Part shown: positions 1-8,806 of the stretch, piece after piece
How the letters are laid out: every line of letters starts with the position of its first letter
How positions within the stretch are numbered: the first letter of the stretch is position 1
Assembly: GCA_964405755.1 (NCBI GenBank)
Contig: CAYOPF010000028.1
Location: forward strand, 1-24,908
Source of the DNA: GWF2-33-9 sp964405755
GTDB taxonomy: Bacteria > Bacteroidota > Ignavibacteria > Kapaibacteriales > UBA2268
Length of the DNA stretch: 24,908 nt
Direction of reading: 5' to 3'
Notes under the pieces: generated by a model
The model's database searches: none
What the model was told of the DNA's origin: nothing
What the model saw: the letters and a program-made list of their open reading frames with translations, nothing else
Program-made: the position numbers and the translations under genes

Positions 1-843
1 GACCGCAGAGTAAATAATTGCATTCGCAATGTCGTCGGTTTCGCCATTTCCAGTGATGTCGAAAGCTCGAACATCCAATATTTTGGATTGATTGGCAATT
101 CCCACCATCCCAATTTTGTTGTTACCTTCGGCGGCAACTATCGAAGCAACATTAGTACCGTGCCCTGCTTCGTCGTCCGGAATTGGATCTGGGTTGCGCC
201 AGTCCCCAAACTGAACAAAGTCCAAATCCACAAAATCGAAACCAATCACATCGTCGGCATATCCACTCCCATCATCATCCTTCCCGTTAAAGTCGCCACT
301 AAGTCCATTTCGAATTTCTCGATAATCCCATGGTTCAAATTTTCCATTTCCGTTCAAATCTTCCTTGGAATTTATTATAAATTGATTTTGTAAATCGTGG
401 TGATAAAAATCTATCCCACTATCGACGATGGCAATTTTAATACCTTTACCTGTTACTGAACTCATTGATTTGCGGGCATTTATCACATCTAACGGCCATT
501 GATAATTATACAAACTATCGTTGTACTTCAATTGGTTTAATCGATAGATGTGATTTGGTTCCACATAATCAACATCCCGATTAGAAGATAATTTTTTAAT
601 TAAGACCTGATTATTGGAAATAAGCTTAAAATATAAATTAGGGTTAAAGTCCAAATTATTTAGGATCTGGTTTTTTAACTTATTATTATCAATTGAGAAC
701 ACAGAAGAAAGCACGATGTTGTTGGATTGAATATAGTTTCGGGCTGCTTTTTCGTTATTAAATTTGACTATATATGATTGGGAAAAGGTTTCTGAGATTA
801 AAATCAAAAAAAAGACGAAAAGCGTTATAAATAGTTTTTGCAT
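1..843 (-). CDS. Secreted subtilisin-like serine protease (S8 family), N-terminal part
   Basis: Reading back from an ATG at 841-843 gives 281 open codons that run off the left edge, so the C-terminal part is missing. Residues 1-21 form a signal peptide (MQKLFITLFVFF, then a cleavage-like SETFSQ). Residues 23-100 resemble an inhibitor I9-type propeptide, ending DVDYVEPNH. The catalytic domain follows: the Asp motif IAIVDSGID (Asp141) and the His motif GHGTNVASIVA (His228). Between them is an Asp/Asn-rich insertion at 162-198, with DLNGNGKFEPWD and DDDGSGYADD, typical of calcium-binding loops in this family. The catalytic Ser lies outside the window. Such proteases are exported and cleave proteins outside the cell or in the periplasm. 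Whether this one carries a type IX secretion C-terminal domain cannot be seen. It is divergent from the sugar kinase gene. Confidence 0.93.
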   Translation of the reverse strand, partial: MQKLFITLFVFFLILISETFSQSYIVKFNNEKAARNYIQSNNIVLSSVFSIDNNKLKNQILNNLDFNPNLYFKLISNNQVLIKKLSSNRDVDYVEPNHIYRLNQLKYNDSLYNYQWPLDVINARKSMSSVTGKGIKIAIVDSGIDFYHHDLQNQFIINSKEDLNGNGKFEPWDYREIRNGLSGDFNGKDDDGSGYADDVIGFDFVDLDFVQFGDWRNPDPIPDDEAGHGTNVASIVAAEGNNKIGMVGIANQSKILDVRAFDITGNGETDDIANAIIYSAV

Positions 844-903
844 TGATTTTCAATAAATAAAATATAAAACAAAGAACTTAAAAAAATATTGCAAAAAATA
901 TCG

Positions 904-911
904 TATTTTTG
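904..911 (+). promoter_or_regulatory. Bacteroidota-type -7 box (TATTTTTG) for the sugar kinase
   Basis: TATTTTTG fits TAnnTTTG and lies in the divergent gap, 71 bases before the ATG at 983. No -33 TTTG is present at the usual 19-21 base spacing, so this is a motif match only. Confidence 0.45.
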
Positions 912-982
912 TTTTTATAAAAATAATGGCATAAAATTTGGAAAAAAAAGCAAACAACAAAACAATCATTAACGAGGAATTG

Positions 983-1939
983 ATGATAAATAATAGTGAT
1001 TACACTATCATCGGGATAGATGGTGGTGGAACCCATACACGTGGCGTTCTTTTCCAAAAAGGCAAGATAGTGGCACACTCAGAAGCCGGTACTTCCAGAA
1101 TTCATACTGTAGGTGTTGGCGAGAGTTGCGATAGAACATTAAATATTATTATAGATTTATGCAAGCAAGCCGAAATTGAAACTTCAGAAGTCGATGCAAC
1201 TGTTGTTGGATTGGCGGGAGTGTGGTTGGAAGAAGAGAAACTTCGTGCTGCAAACTTACTACGGACATTAGCAAGATCTAATCGAATTGTTATTAACGAC
1301 CTGGCTGTTCTGAGCGATGCCGAAATAGCTTTCGAGGGAGCAATTGGAAACGATGATGGAATAATAGTTATAGTAGGAACCGGTTCCATTGGATTGGCAA
1401 GAATAGGTAAAAACCACTTTTTTAGATGTGGGGGATGGGGAATTGAATTAGACGACGAAGGAAGTGGTGCTTGGATTGGCAAAGAGGCATTGACTGCAAT
1501 CGCAAGGGAATTGGATGGAAGAGGTAAACCCACAAAAATGACAGAAGCTTTTTCCAAAAAAGTAAAAGCAGTTGATTTAAAAAATCCAAGAACGATTGTA
1601 AAAGCCTATGCTGACGGCTCTTTTGTTTACTCCGAACTCTCTCCCATTGTGATGGAATTGGCCAATAAAGGCGATGAATTAGCACTTGATATTATTAACC
1701 GTGCTGCCATTCACTTAACAGAATTGCCATTTACCTTAGCTAATCATTTTAAAACAAAGAAAATAAAAGTTGCTCTAATGGGCGGTATTATTCATAATAA
1801 TACGCTTTTATCCCAAAAAATATTCAATATTTTAAACAAAGACAAAAGATTCGACATTACATTATCTAACGATGACGTTGCCACATGGGGAGCCGTTTCG
1901 CTCGGTTTAAAAATGGTTGAAGAAGCTAAGGAACTATAG
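983..1939 (+). CDS. N-acetylglucosamine kinase-like ATPase of the BadF/BadG/BcrA/BcrD family
   Basis: This is a 318-residue sugar kinase of the ASKHA fold. The phosphate-1 loop is GIDGGGTHTRG at residues 11-21. The family signatures INDLAVLSDAE, IIVIVGTGSIGLARIG and GGWGIELDDEGSGAWIG follow, and ALMGGIIHNN near the C-terminus looks like the adenosine motif. Relatives phosphorylate GlcNAc, GlcN or MurNAc during amino-sugar or cell-wall recycling, but the substrate cannot be read from the sequence. An in-frame TTG at 938 would add 15 residues. I prefer the ATG at 983: it has GAGGA just upstream and starts close to the first conserved loop. The gene converges with the acyl-CoA dehydrogenase gene, with 11 bases between the stop codons and no visible terminator. 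Confidence 0.88.
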   Translation: MINNSDYTIIGIDGGGTHTRGVLFQKGKIVAHSEAGTSRIHTVGVGESCDRTLNIIIDLCKQAEIETSEVDATVVGLAGVWLEEEKLRAANLLRTLARSNRIVINDLAVLSDAEIAFEGAIGNDDGIIVIVGTGSIGLARIGKNHFFRCGGWGIELDDEGSGAWIGKEALTAIARELDGRGKPTKMTEAFSKKVKAVDLKNPRTIVKAYADGSFVYSELSPIVMELANKGDELALDIINRAAIHLTELPFTLANHFKTKKIKVALMGGIIHNNTLLSQKIFNILNKDKRFDITLSNDDVATWGAVSLGLKMVEEAKEL

Positions 1940-1950
1940 AATAGGAAATC

Positions 1951-3114
1951 TTATTTATATGCAGGATAGCCCGTAATATCTTCTCCCAATATTAGTGTAT
2001 GGATATCGTGGGTGCCTTCGTAAGTTTTTACAGACTCTAAGTTGGCAGAGTGCCTCATCACACAATATTCGTTCAATATACCATTTGCACCATGAATTTC
2101 GCGTGCTAGTCGCGCCGAATGCAAAGCTATATCCACATTATTTCTCTTTGCCAAAGATACTTGTTGCGGAGTAGCAATATGCTGGTCCATCAATTGACCT
2201 AATCTAAATACAATTAATTGTCCCTTGGTTATTTCATTTAACATCCATACCAATTTATCTTGGATTAATTGGAACTGAGCAATTGGTTTATCGAATTGTA
2301 TCCTGGATTTTGCATAATTCAGTGCAGAATCGTAAACAGCAGCCGCCGCTCCCAATGCTCCCCAAGCAATACCATATCTTGCACGGGTTAGGCAAGACAA
2401 TGGCCCTTTTAATCCATTTACGTTCAACTTGTTTTCATCTGGAATTTCTACATCCTGAAAAATCAATTCCGATGTTATCGATGCTCTAAGCGAATGCTTA
2501 CCTTTCATTTCGGGTGCAGAAAAACCTTTCATCCCTTTTTCGACGATAAAACCTGTTATAACACCATCAAGCTTGGCCCAAGCTACTGCTAAATCGGCAA
2601 TTGAACCATTGGTAATCCACATTTTTGCTCCATTTAGCAAGTAACCGCCATCGATTTTGCGTGCATTGGTAACCATACCACCAGGATTGGAGCCGTAATC
2701 TGGTTCAGTTAGACCAAAGCAACCAATGGCGGTCCCTTCTGCTAATCTGGGCAACCATTTTTTCTTTTGTTCAACTGACCCATATTGATATATTGGAAAC
2801 ATAACGAGGGAATTCTGCACTGAAGCAAACGAGCGTATTCCCGAATCGCCTCGCTCAAGTTCTTGCATAGCAATTCCATAGATTGTATAGGATGCACCAA
2901 CTCCACCAAACTCCTGTGGTATAGTTATTCCCAAAAGACCTATCTCGGCCATTTTAGGGATTAAATCCATAGGAAAAGTGCCAACGGAATAGTGCTCCTC
3001 GATTATTGGCAATACTTCATTATTTACAAATTCACGAACAGTTTTTTGTATTAATTTTTCTTCCTCGCCTAACAAATCGAAAACATTATAGTAATCAGGA
3101 AATTGAAAACTCAT
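1951..3114 (-). CDS. gcdH: Glutaryl-CoA dehydrogenase
   Basis: This 387-residue FAD flavoprotein is predicted to oxidise and decarboxylate glutaryl-CoA to crotonyl-CoA in lysine/tryptophan/glutarate breakdown, passing electrons to ETF. It follows the GCDH subgroup closely: ELERGDSGIRSFASVQ with Arg94 (the substrate-carboxylate arginine in GCDH), GCFGLTEPDYGSNPGGM for FAD/substrate contacts, LTRARYGIAWGALGAA, and the catalytic-base segment TYEGTHDIHTLILG with Glu366. The open frame extends 40 codons upstream to 3234. That extension has no family similarity, is hydrophobic and runs across the nusA promoter region, so I chose the ATG at 3112-3114, where MSFQFPDYYNVFDLL matches a normal N-terminus. 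The gene is transcribed divergently from nusA. Another short-chain acyl-CoA dehydrogenase is possible, but the Arg94 and YEGTHDIH context makes GCDH much more likely. Confidence 0.9.
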   Translation of the reverse strand: MSFQFPDYYNVFDLLGEEEKLIQKTVREFVNNEVLPIIEEHYSVGTFPMDLIPKMAEIGLLGITIPQEFGGVGASYTIYGIAMQELERGDSGIRSFASVQNSLVMFPIYQYGSVEQKKKWLPRLAEGTAIGCFGLTEPDYGSNPGGMVTNARKIDGGYLLNGAKMWITNGSIADLAVAWAKLDGVITGFIVEKGMKGFSAPEMKGKHSLRASITSELIFQDVEIPDENKLNVNGLKGPLSCLTRARYGIAWGALGAAAAVYDSALNYAKSRIQFDKPIAQFQLIQDKLVWMLNEITKGQLIVFRLGQLMDQHIATPQQVSLAKRNNVDIALHSARLAREIHGANGILNEYCVMRHSANLESVKTYEGTHDIHTLILGEDITGYPAYK

Positions 3115-3165
3115 AAACCACCAAAAAAAATTATAAGAAATATATGTTATTGACGAAAAAATAGT

Positions 3166-3173
3166 TAATTTTG
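3166..3173 (+). promoter_or_regulatory. Bacteroidota-type -7 box (TAATTTTG) for the nusA operon
   Basis: TAATTTTG fits TAnnTTTG exactly and lies 54 bases before the nusA ATG. It implies a transcript start near 3180. There is a TTG at 3150-3152, but it is too close for a standard -33 element. Confidence 0.55.
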
Positions 3174-3186
3174 TGAAAGCAAGATG

Positions 3187-3206
3187 GGGCACAAGCCCTT
3201 TTTTTT
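3187..3206 (+). promoter_or_regulatory. Short terminator-like hairpin with U8 tract in the nusA leader
   Basis: GGGC (3187-3190), loop ACAA, GCCC (3195-3198), then eight T. It has the form of a small intrinsic terminator ending 21 bases before the nusA ATG. If transcription starts near 3180 the hairpin is at the very 5' end of the mRNA. It could then act as a pause, a stability element or a target for NusA autoregulation rather than as a full terminator. Only the sequence is seen; the function is inferred. Confidence 0.4.
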
Positions 3207-3227
3207 GTAAGATAACGGATTTTGAGT

Positions 3228-4547
3228 ATGGCAAGACTAAGAAGAAAACCTGAAATCAATAAGCAAACAATTGTGGAAGCCTTCGCAGAAATGGCTAAAT
3301 ACAAGGGTATCGACCGAGATTTGCTTCAAGGTATATTGGAAGATACACTATCGCTATTAGTTCGCAAAAAGTATGGCAACGAAGCCAATTTCGATATTAT
3401 TGTAAATATGGAAAAAGGTGATATCGAAATTTACTTAATGAAAACTATAGTGGAGGAGGTGGAAGATCCAATTTTAGAGCTAAGCTTGGAAGAAGCTATG
3501 AAAATTAGCGATGAGCCTTGCGAACTCGGTGAGGAATTTGTAATCGAAATTTCCTTGGATAGTATCGGCGAAAGCTTCGGAAGAAGATTAATTAATTTAG
3601 CAACACAATCTTTAACCCAAAGAATTAAAGAAATCGAAAAGAATAATATTTACAACGAATATGCCAGTAAAATTGGCGAAATTATCGTTGGCGAAATTTA
3701 TCAAATTCGCAGAAATGATTTACTCATAATGCATAACAAAGTCGAGATGCACATGCCCCGCGAGGAACAAATTCCAACCGAAAGCATGAAATACAAAAAA
3801 AATCAGAATTTAAAATCTGTAATTAAAGCAGTCAAGAAAAATGGCCCTGCAGGGCTACCCGAAATTATATTATCCCGTGCAAACGAAAAATTTTTAGAAC
3901 GTTTATTCGAGATAGAAATTCCAGAAATCTATGATGGTCTGATTCAGATTAAAGCTATCGCTAGAGATCCGGGGCGACGTTCCAAAGTTGCAGTCCAATC
4001 CTTCGACGATCGTGTAGATCCAGTTGGAGCTTGCGTTGGTATGAAGGGAGTAAGAATTCATTCCATAGTGCGCGAACTGAACAACGAAAACATAGATTTG
4101 ATTGAATATTCCGACGATTCTCTTACATTTATTCAACGGGCATTGCTGCCTGCTCAAGCCAAAGAAATACAACTGTTCGAAGATACTCGCTCAGCTAACG
4201 TAATAGTTACTGAAGAGCAGGTACCTTTAGCAATTGGAACTAATGGTCAGAATATTCGTTTAGCATCACAATTAACAGGTTATAGTCTAACCTTAATTAA
4301 AGAAGCATCAGAAGATATAGATATAGCAGAATTCAACGAAGAAATTGGTGAAGATTTAATTAACAAACTTGTTGAGAAAGAAATCAGAACTGCGAGAGAG
4401 TTTCTAGAAGCCGATCCAGAATTCCTGCTTACAATCGAGGGTATTGATATCAACTTCATAATGGAAATCAGAAGAATTATTTTATCTGAATTTGAAGAAG
4501 AAGAAAACCCCGAGATTATCGAAAAATTTAACGGTCTAACAAATTAG
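3228..4547 (+). CDS. nusA: Transcription termination/antitermination factor NusA
   Basis: This 439-residue protein binds RNA polymerase and nascent RNA and modulates pausing, termination and antitermination. The order of parts is standard: an N-terminal RNAP-binding domain (about 1-145), an S1 domain starting near GEIIVGEIYQI (150), and tandem KH domains carrying PGRRSKVAVQSFDDRVDP, GACVGMKGVRI and later GTNGQNIRLASQLTG. An acidic C-terminal region follows with a helix-hairpin-helix-like stretch (LLTIEGIDINFIMEIRR). The open frame could begin with TTG at 3222, but the ATG at 3228 leads into MARLRRKPEINKQ and is preferred. Ten bases separate its stop from infB. It is the first gene of the cluster, and the usual upstream partner rimP is absent here. 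Confidence 0.96.
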   Translation: MARLRRKPEINKQTIVEAFAEMAKYKGIDRDLLQGILEDTLSLLVRKKYGNEANFDIIVNMEKGDIEIYLMKTIVEEVEDPILELSLEEAMKISDEPCELGEEFVIEISLDSIGESFGRRLINLATQSLTQRIKEIEKNNIYNEYASKIGEIIVGEIYQIRRNDLLIMHNKVEMHMPREEQIPTESMKYKKNQNLKSVIKAVKKNGPAGLPEIILSRANEKFLERLFEIEIPEIYDGLIQIKAIARDPGRRSKVAVQSFDDRVDPVGACVGMKGVRIHSIVRELNNENIDLIEYSDDSLTFIQRALLPAQAKEIQLFEDTRSANVIVTEEQVPLAIGTNGQNIRLASQLTGYSLTLIKEASEDIDIAEFNEEIGEDLINKLVEKEIRTAREFLEADPEFLLTIEGIDINFIMEIRRIILSEFEEEENPEIIEKFNGLTN

Positions 4548-4557
4548 AATAGGAAAT

Positions 4558-7500
4558 ATGGCAGCTAATCCAACCCAGAAATTATTTAAAATTGCTTCCG
4601 AAATTAACATCGGTAGAGAAGCAATTGTCGAATTTCTACAACATAAAGGATTTGACATCCAAAATAAAGCAACTGCAGTACTTAGCGAGGAAATGTCGGA
4701 GTTGGTTTATGAGAAATTCAAACGTGAGAAAATTGCTGCCGAAAAGCAAAGAGAAAAACTCGAAAAGCACCACATTCTAAGAAATGTTCATGGAGCTGAT
4801 GCAAAAGACGAGAAAGAATCTGACGAAGAGATTTCAATCCCAGCCCAACCCGAAGTGATTGTCAATCAAGTTGAAGAAGTTCGTCCCCAACCCAAACCTT
4901 CAGCTAAAGTTGAGTTGAAAATTTTGGATAAAATCGATCTGGATAAGGATAAAAAGCCAGAACCAAAAGTAGAGATTGCCCCAGTTCAAGAGAAAGAACA
5001 AAAGATAGAAGAGAAGATTGAAATTGTAGAGCAAGTTGAAGTAACACCAATAAAAGCAGCCAAACCAATTGAAGATATACCTGAAAAACTACCTGTTGAG
5101 CAAAAAGAAGTAATACCTGAAAAGCAACAAGATGTCGAAGTTAAACCTCAAGCAGCACAGGAAGTCACCAGAAGTAGGGAGCCAGAAACACCCCATGAGC
5201 CAACAACCGAAAGAAACAGGGAAGGTGGAGATAGACAGAAGAAAAAAAGACAAAAATTAGTTGAAGTAGTTTCCACAACTTCCAAAATTCCTGGATTGAC
5301 AATTGTAGGCAAAATAGATTTAGATAAAGGGAAAAGAAGGGAAGGAGACAGAAACCAAGGTCGTAATTTCGAACAAGGTGAAAGAACAGACCGCGGAGGA
5401 AACAGATTTGACCGAACGGAAAGACCAAATAGAGGAGAGAGGACTGAGAGGACTGAGAGGACTGATGGAGCTAGAAAAGAATTTAATAGATTTGATAAGT
5501 CGGACAAACGAACAAATAGTAGTACAAACAGGCCTCCTAGACCAGATAGAATTATTAAACCAATCGTTCCTGTTGCTCAACCCACTACAGCCAAACCTTT
5601 TAACAAAGACAAAGACCTAAAGTATAAAAAAGTCAGTGCCGATGATGAAGCCGCAAAAGTAGCAGCGAAAGTAAAAACAAAAGAAAAAACCAAGACCAAG
5701 GAAGATAAATTAACCAAAAAACATAAAAAGCTTATTCGTGAACAAATCTCTGATGTAGATATTGAGCGCGCAGTTCGAGAAACAATGACTGGAATGGATA
5801 CACAACATGCTTCAGGTGGGTCGCGATCTAAAATTAAGCAAAAGAAGAAGATAGAGCGCGAGGAAAGAGCTTTAATCCGTCAGCGTGAAGAGGAAGAAAG
5901 AGCTAATGTATTGGAATTAACCGAGTTTATTACAGCCAGTGAATTGGCAAAAGCAATGAATGTGCTTCCCAATCAGATAATTCTAAAATGTATGCAGATG
6001 GGTTTGATGGTGACTATCAATCAACGGTTGGATAAAGACACCCTCACGTTATTGGCCGAGGATTTTGGTTATCAGGTTGAATTTTACGAAGAGACTAACG
6101 TAATTGACGAGGAAATTGAAGAGGAAAACGAAATTGATGTCGTTCATCGTCCTCCAATTGTAACTATAATGGGACACGTCGATCATGGCAAAACTTCATT
6201 GCTTGATTATATTCGCAGCGCAAATGTTGTGGCAGGCGAAGCAGGAGGTATCACCCAGCATTTAGGTGCTTATCAGGTTGAGTTACAAGATGGCAAGATG
6301 ATTACATTCCTAGATACTCCAGGCCACGCCGCATTCACGGCGATGAGGGCAAGAGGAGCACAGGTTACCGATATCGTTGTTCTTGTAGTTGCTGCCGATG
6401 ATAGCGTGATGCCTCAAACAATCGAAGCTATAAACCACGCAAAAGCAGCTGGAGCGCCAATAATTGTTGCAATTAATAAAGCTGACAAACCAGATGCCAA
6501 TCCAGATAGAATTAAACAACAACTTTCAGACCATGGAATATTAGTAGAAGACTGGGGCGGGAAGTTCCAAAGCGTTGAAATCTCTGCTAAGTTTGGTCAA
6601 AATGTTGATCAATTATTAGAAAAAATTCTCATCGAAGCTGAACTTTTAACTTTAACAGCAAATCCAACCAAAAAAGCCCGTGCTACTGTAATAGAAGCAG
6701 TTATGAAGAAAGGTTTCGGGCCTGTTGCAACAATTATTATTCAAAGTGGAACTCTGAAAGTAGGAGATTCCTTTGTTGCAGGCATTGCTTCTGGAAGGGT
6801 GAAAGCCATGTTGGACGAAAGAGAAAATCGTGTAGATAGAGCCTTGCCAGCAGATCCAGTATTGGTTGTTGGTTTCGACACATTACCTGAGGCTGGTGAT
6901 ACTTTTAATGTAGTTGCCAGCGACATAGAAGCCCGTCAAATTGCAAGAGAGCGTGATATACTCAAACGCGAGTTGGGAATGCGCCAGGTAAGGAAGATTT
7001 CGCTAGACGATATATCTCAGAAAATTCAGGAAGGCAGTGTAAAAGATCTTAAATTGATTATAAAAGCAGACGTTGCTGGATCGGTGGAAGCATTAAGTGA
7101 TTCATTGATTAAAATCAGTACTGATGAAGTTCGTGTTCAAATCATCCATAAGGGAGTAGGAGCCGTTCTGGAAGCAGACGTAATTTTAGCATCTGCATCC
7201 GAAGCAGTTATTATTGGCTTCAATACCAGCGTGGAAAGTAATGCTCGCAAATTGGCAGATATTGAGAATGTTGATATTAGACAATATAATATTATTTACG
7301 ATTGCATTAACGAAGTCCGAATGGCACTCGAAGGTTTACTGTCGCCAGAATATCAAGAACAAACAACCGCAGTTCTAGAAGTTCGCCGTACATTTAAAAT
7401 TTCAAGAATTGGCACAATTGCCGGATGTTATGTCCAGCAAGGTAAAATTTCCAAAAGCGACAAGATTAAAATACTTCGCGATGGCTTCATAATTCATACT

Positions 7501-7656
7501 GGGAATATAACTTCCCTTAAGAGGGAAAAAGATGACGTTCGCGAAGTAGATTCAGGATATGAGTGCGGCGTGATGGTAAGCAACTTCAATACACTAGAAG
7601 TTGGTGATTCGCTGGAAAGCTATAAAATAATAGAAATAAAACGAAAACTACAATAA
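4558..7656 (+). CDS. infB: Translation initiation factor IF-2
   Basis: This 1032-residue GTPase places initiator tRNA on the 30S subunit and promotes subunit joining. It has an N-terminal IF2_N module (about 1-60), then a long Lys/Glu/Pro/Arg-rich linker (about 70-420) of low complexity that includes three ERT repeats at 294-302. A second IF2_N-like segment lies around 470-525. The G domain shows G1 GHVDHGKT (539-546), G3 DTPGH (586-590) and G4 NKAD (640-643). Domains II to IV run to the C-terminus, with the initiator-tRNA-binding C2 region last. The ATG at 4558 is preceded by AGGAA. Its TAA overlaps the rbfA ATG by one base, which points to coupled translation. The long linker is normal for this phylum. 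Confidence 0.97.
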   Translation: MAANPTQKLFKIASEINIGREAIVEFLQHKGFDIQNKATAVLSEEMSELVYEKFKREKIAAEKQREKLEKHHILRNVHGADAKDEKESDEEISIPAQPEVIVNQVEEVRPQPKPSAKVELKILDKIDLDKDKKPEPKVEIAPVQEKEQKIEEKIEIVEQVEVTPIKAAKPIEDIPEKLPVEQKEVIPEKQQDVEVKPQAAQEVTRSREPETPHEPTTERNREGGDRQKKKRQKLVEVVSTTSKIPGLTIVGKIDLDKGKRREGDRNQGRNFEQGERTDRGGNRFDRTERPNRGERTERTERTDGARKEFNRFDKSDKRTNSSTNRPPRPDRIIKPIVPVAQPTTAKPFNKDKDLKYKKVSADDEAAKVAAKVKTKEKTKTKEDKLTKKHKKLIREQISDVDIERAVRETMTGMDTQHASGGSRSKIKQKKKIEREERALIRQREEEERANVLELTEFITASELAKAMNVLPNQIILKCMQMGLMVTINQRLDKDTLTLLAEDFGYQVEFYEETNVIDEEIEEENEIDVVHRPPIVTIMGHVDHGKTSLLDYIRSANVVAGEAGGITQHLGAYQVELQDGKMITFLDTPGHAAFTAMRARGAQVTDIVVLVVAADDSVMPQTIEAINHAKAAGAPIIVAINKADKPDANPDRIKQQLSDHGILVEDWGGKFQSVEISAKFGQNVDQLLEKILIEAELLTLTANPTKKARATVIEAVMKKGFGPVATIIIQSGTLKVGDSFVAGIASGRVKAMLDERENRVDRALPADPVLVVGFDTLPEAGDTFNVVASDIEARQIARERDILKRELGMRQVRKISLDDISQKIQEGSVKDLKLIIKADVAGSVEALSDSLIKISTDEVRVQIIHKGVGAVLEADVILASASEAVIIGFNTSVESNARKLADIENVDIRQYNIIYDCINEVRMALEGLLSPEYQEQTTAVLEVRRTFKISRIGTIAGCYVQQGKISKSDKIKILRDGFIIHTGNITSLKREKDDVREVDSGYECGVMVSNFNTLEVGDSLESYKIIEIKRKLQ
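5437..5463 (+). repeat. Three perfect tandem copies of a 9-base unit inside infB
   Basis: GAGAGGACT is repeated three times without mismatch, in frame, coding for Glu-Arg-Thr three times in the disordered IF-2 linker. Similar Arg/Glu/Thr-rich codons flank it. Unit number could vary between strains without breaking the frame. Confidence 0.9.
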
Positions 7657-8003
7657 TGGACAGTTATAGAGTTGATAGATTAGGTAAGGAGATTCGCAAA
7701 ATTCTGTCTGAAACAATTTCATTTCTGGGAAGAGAAATAGGCGGAGGATTGGTTAGCGTTACCACTGTAAAAGTATCCAAGGACCTTTCTTTGGCAAAAG
7801 TATATATAAGCACAATTGCAACCAAAGTAACTCCTTTGGAGGTGATTGACTACCTAAATACCAACAAATCAACCTATCGAAGCGATATAGCAAAAAAAAT
7901 GAAAATCAGAGTTATACCAGATTTAAAATTCTTTTTGGACGAGACATTAGACGAGATAGAGCATATCCAAAACTTGATGAACTCAGTGAAACCGAAAGAG
8001 TAA
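7656..8003 (+). CDS. rbfA: 30S ribosome-binding factor RbfA
   Basis: This is a 115-residue, single KH-like-domain protein that binds the 30S subunit during late 16S rRNA maturation and cold adaptation. It starts with the family pattern RVDRLGKEIRKILSE, continues with VSVTTVKVSKDLSLAKVYIS and ends with KMKIRVIPDLKFFLDETLDE, followed by a short tail. Length and motif order are typical. The ATG overlaps the infB stop codon by one base, and truB follows five bases after the stop, so the three are almost certainly on one mRNA. Confidence 0.95.
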   Translation: MDSYRVDRLGKEIRKILSETISFLGREIGGGLVSVTTVKVSKDLSLAKVYISTIATKVTPLEVIDYLNTNKSTYRSDIAKKMKIRVIPDLKFFLDETLDEIEHIQNLMNSVKPKE

Positions 8004-8008
8004 CGGTT

Positions 8009-8725
8009 ATGAATATATTGTCGAGCTCAAATTTGAGTTCATTCCCCGAATGGTTCTCAATGCTTCCCCAAAATGGAGGCATTATTATTATAAATAAACC
8101 CATTGGCATCACCTCATTTGGTTTAATTAAACAACTAAAGAAACATTTCAAAAATTTTAAAATCGGGCATTCGGGAACTCTCGACCCACTTGCTTCGGGT
8201 TTGATGATTGTTGCAATCGGAAAATCCACCAAAATCTTAAATGAATTGACAGGATTAAGCAAGGAATATCAAGGGATAATAAAACTGGGAAAATCAACCC
8301 CATCTTTGGATAAGGAAACACCCGAAATTGGCGAGAACGCAACCCCAGATATTGATGTCAATTCAATAATGCAATTGGCAAATAAATACACTGGTGAAAT
8401 CGAACAAGTTCCTCCAATTTATTCAGCTGTAAAGATCGATGGAAGTTCTGCTTATAATTATGCAAGAAGCAATAAAGAGAAAGTTCTAACCCCCAAGATG
8501 GTAGAAGTTAAATCTCTGAAAATAGAAGAGGTGGATTTGCCCTACATACATTTCCGAATCCATGTTTCTAAGGGTTTTTATGTAAGAAAGTTTGCAGAGG
8601 ACTTTGCAAAAGATTTAGAAACCACTGGATATTTGTATAAGTTGAAGAGAATCAAAATTGAAGATTTCGAAATTTCATCTGCTATCGAACTATCCGATTT
8701 ATTAAATTTACTACTTAAAGATTAA
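8009..8725 (+). CDS. truB: tRNA pseudouridine(55) synthase TruB
   Basis: This 238-residue enzyme is predicted to convert U55 of the tRNA T-loop to pseudouridine. It shows the TruB signatures INKPIGITSF, then KIGHSGTLDPLASGLM with the catalytic Asp59, then PPIYSAVKIDG, and a KGFYVRKFAEDFA segment in the C-terminal half of the catalytic domain. It is shorter than the roughly 310-residue enterobacterial protein, and no C-terminal PUA domain is visible, as is common in short TruB forms. It sits between rbfA and ribF as in many bacteria. The 81-base AT-rich gap downstream has no clear terminator; it contains the palindrome ATTTATATATAAAT (8749-8762) and a weak -7-like TAATTTTA at 8777-8784. Confidence 0.95.
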   Translation: MNILSSSNLSSFPEWFSMLPQNGGIIIINKPIGITSFGLIKQLKKHFKNFKIGHSGTLDPLASGLMIVAIGKSTKILNELTGLSKEYQGIIKLGKSTPSLDKETPEIGENATPDIDVNSIMQLANKYTGEIEQVPPIYSAVKIDGSSAYNYARSNKEKVLTPKMVEVKSLKIEEVDLPYIHFRIHVSKGFYVRKFAEDFAKDLETTGYLYKLKRIKIEDFEISSAIELSDLLNLLLKD

Positions 8726-8806
8726 TATTTGTTAATATTGTCTCAAATATTTATATATAAATCAATAAAAATTGAGTAATTTTACATTTTTACAATTACC
8801 AAATTT

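Noticed and set aside
88..393. A 101-residue plus-strand frame
   Set aside because: It lies antisense to the subtilase domain, whose catalytic motifs are clear on the minus strand.
938..982. TTG start at 938 for the sugar kinase
   Set aside because: The ATG at 983 has GAGGA upstream and starts close to the conserved phosphate loop. The extra 15 residues are Lys/Asn-rich and not family-like.
3115..3234. A 40-residue N-terminal extension of glutaryl-CoA dehydrogenase
   Set aside because: It has no family similarity, crosses the nusA promoter and hairpin, and an ATG at 3112-3114 gives the normal N-terminus.
5148..5580. Long antisense frames opposite the IF-2 linker
   Set aside because: They are low-complexity mirror images of the Lys/Glu/Arg-rich codons and have no independent coding signs.
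8726..8806. An FMN riboswitch or terminator ahead of ribF
   Set aside because: The 81-base gap is almost all A and T and lacks the conserved FMN riboswitch blocks. The palindrome ATTTATATATAAAT has no GC stem or U tract.
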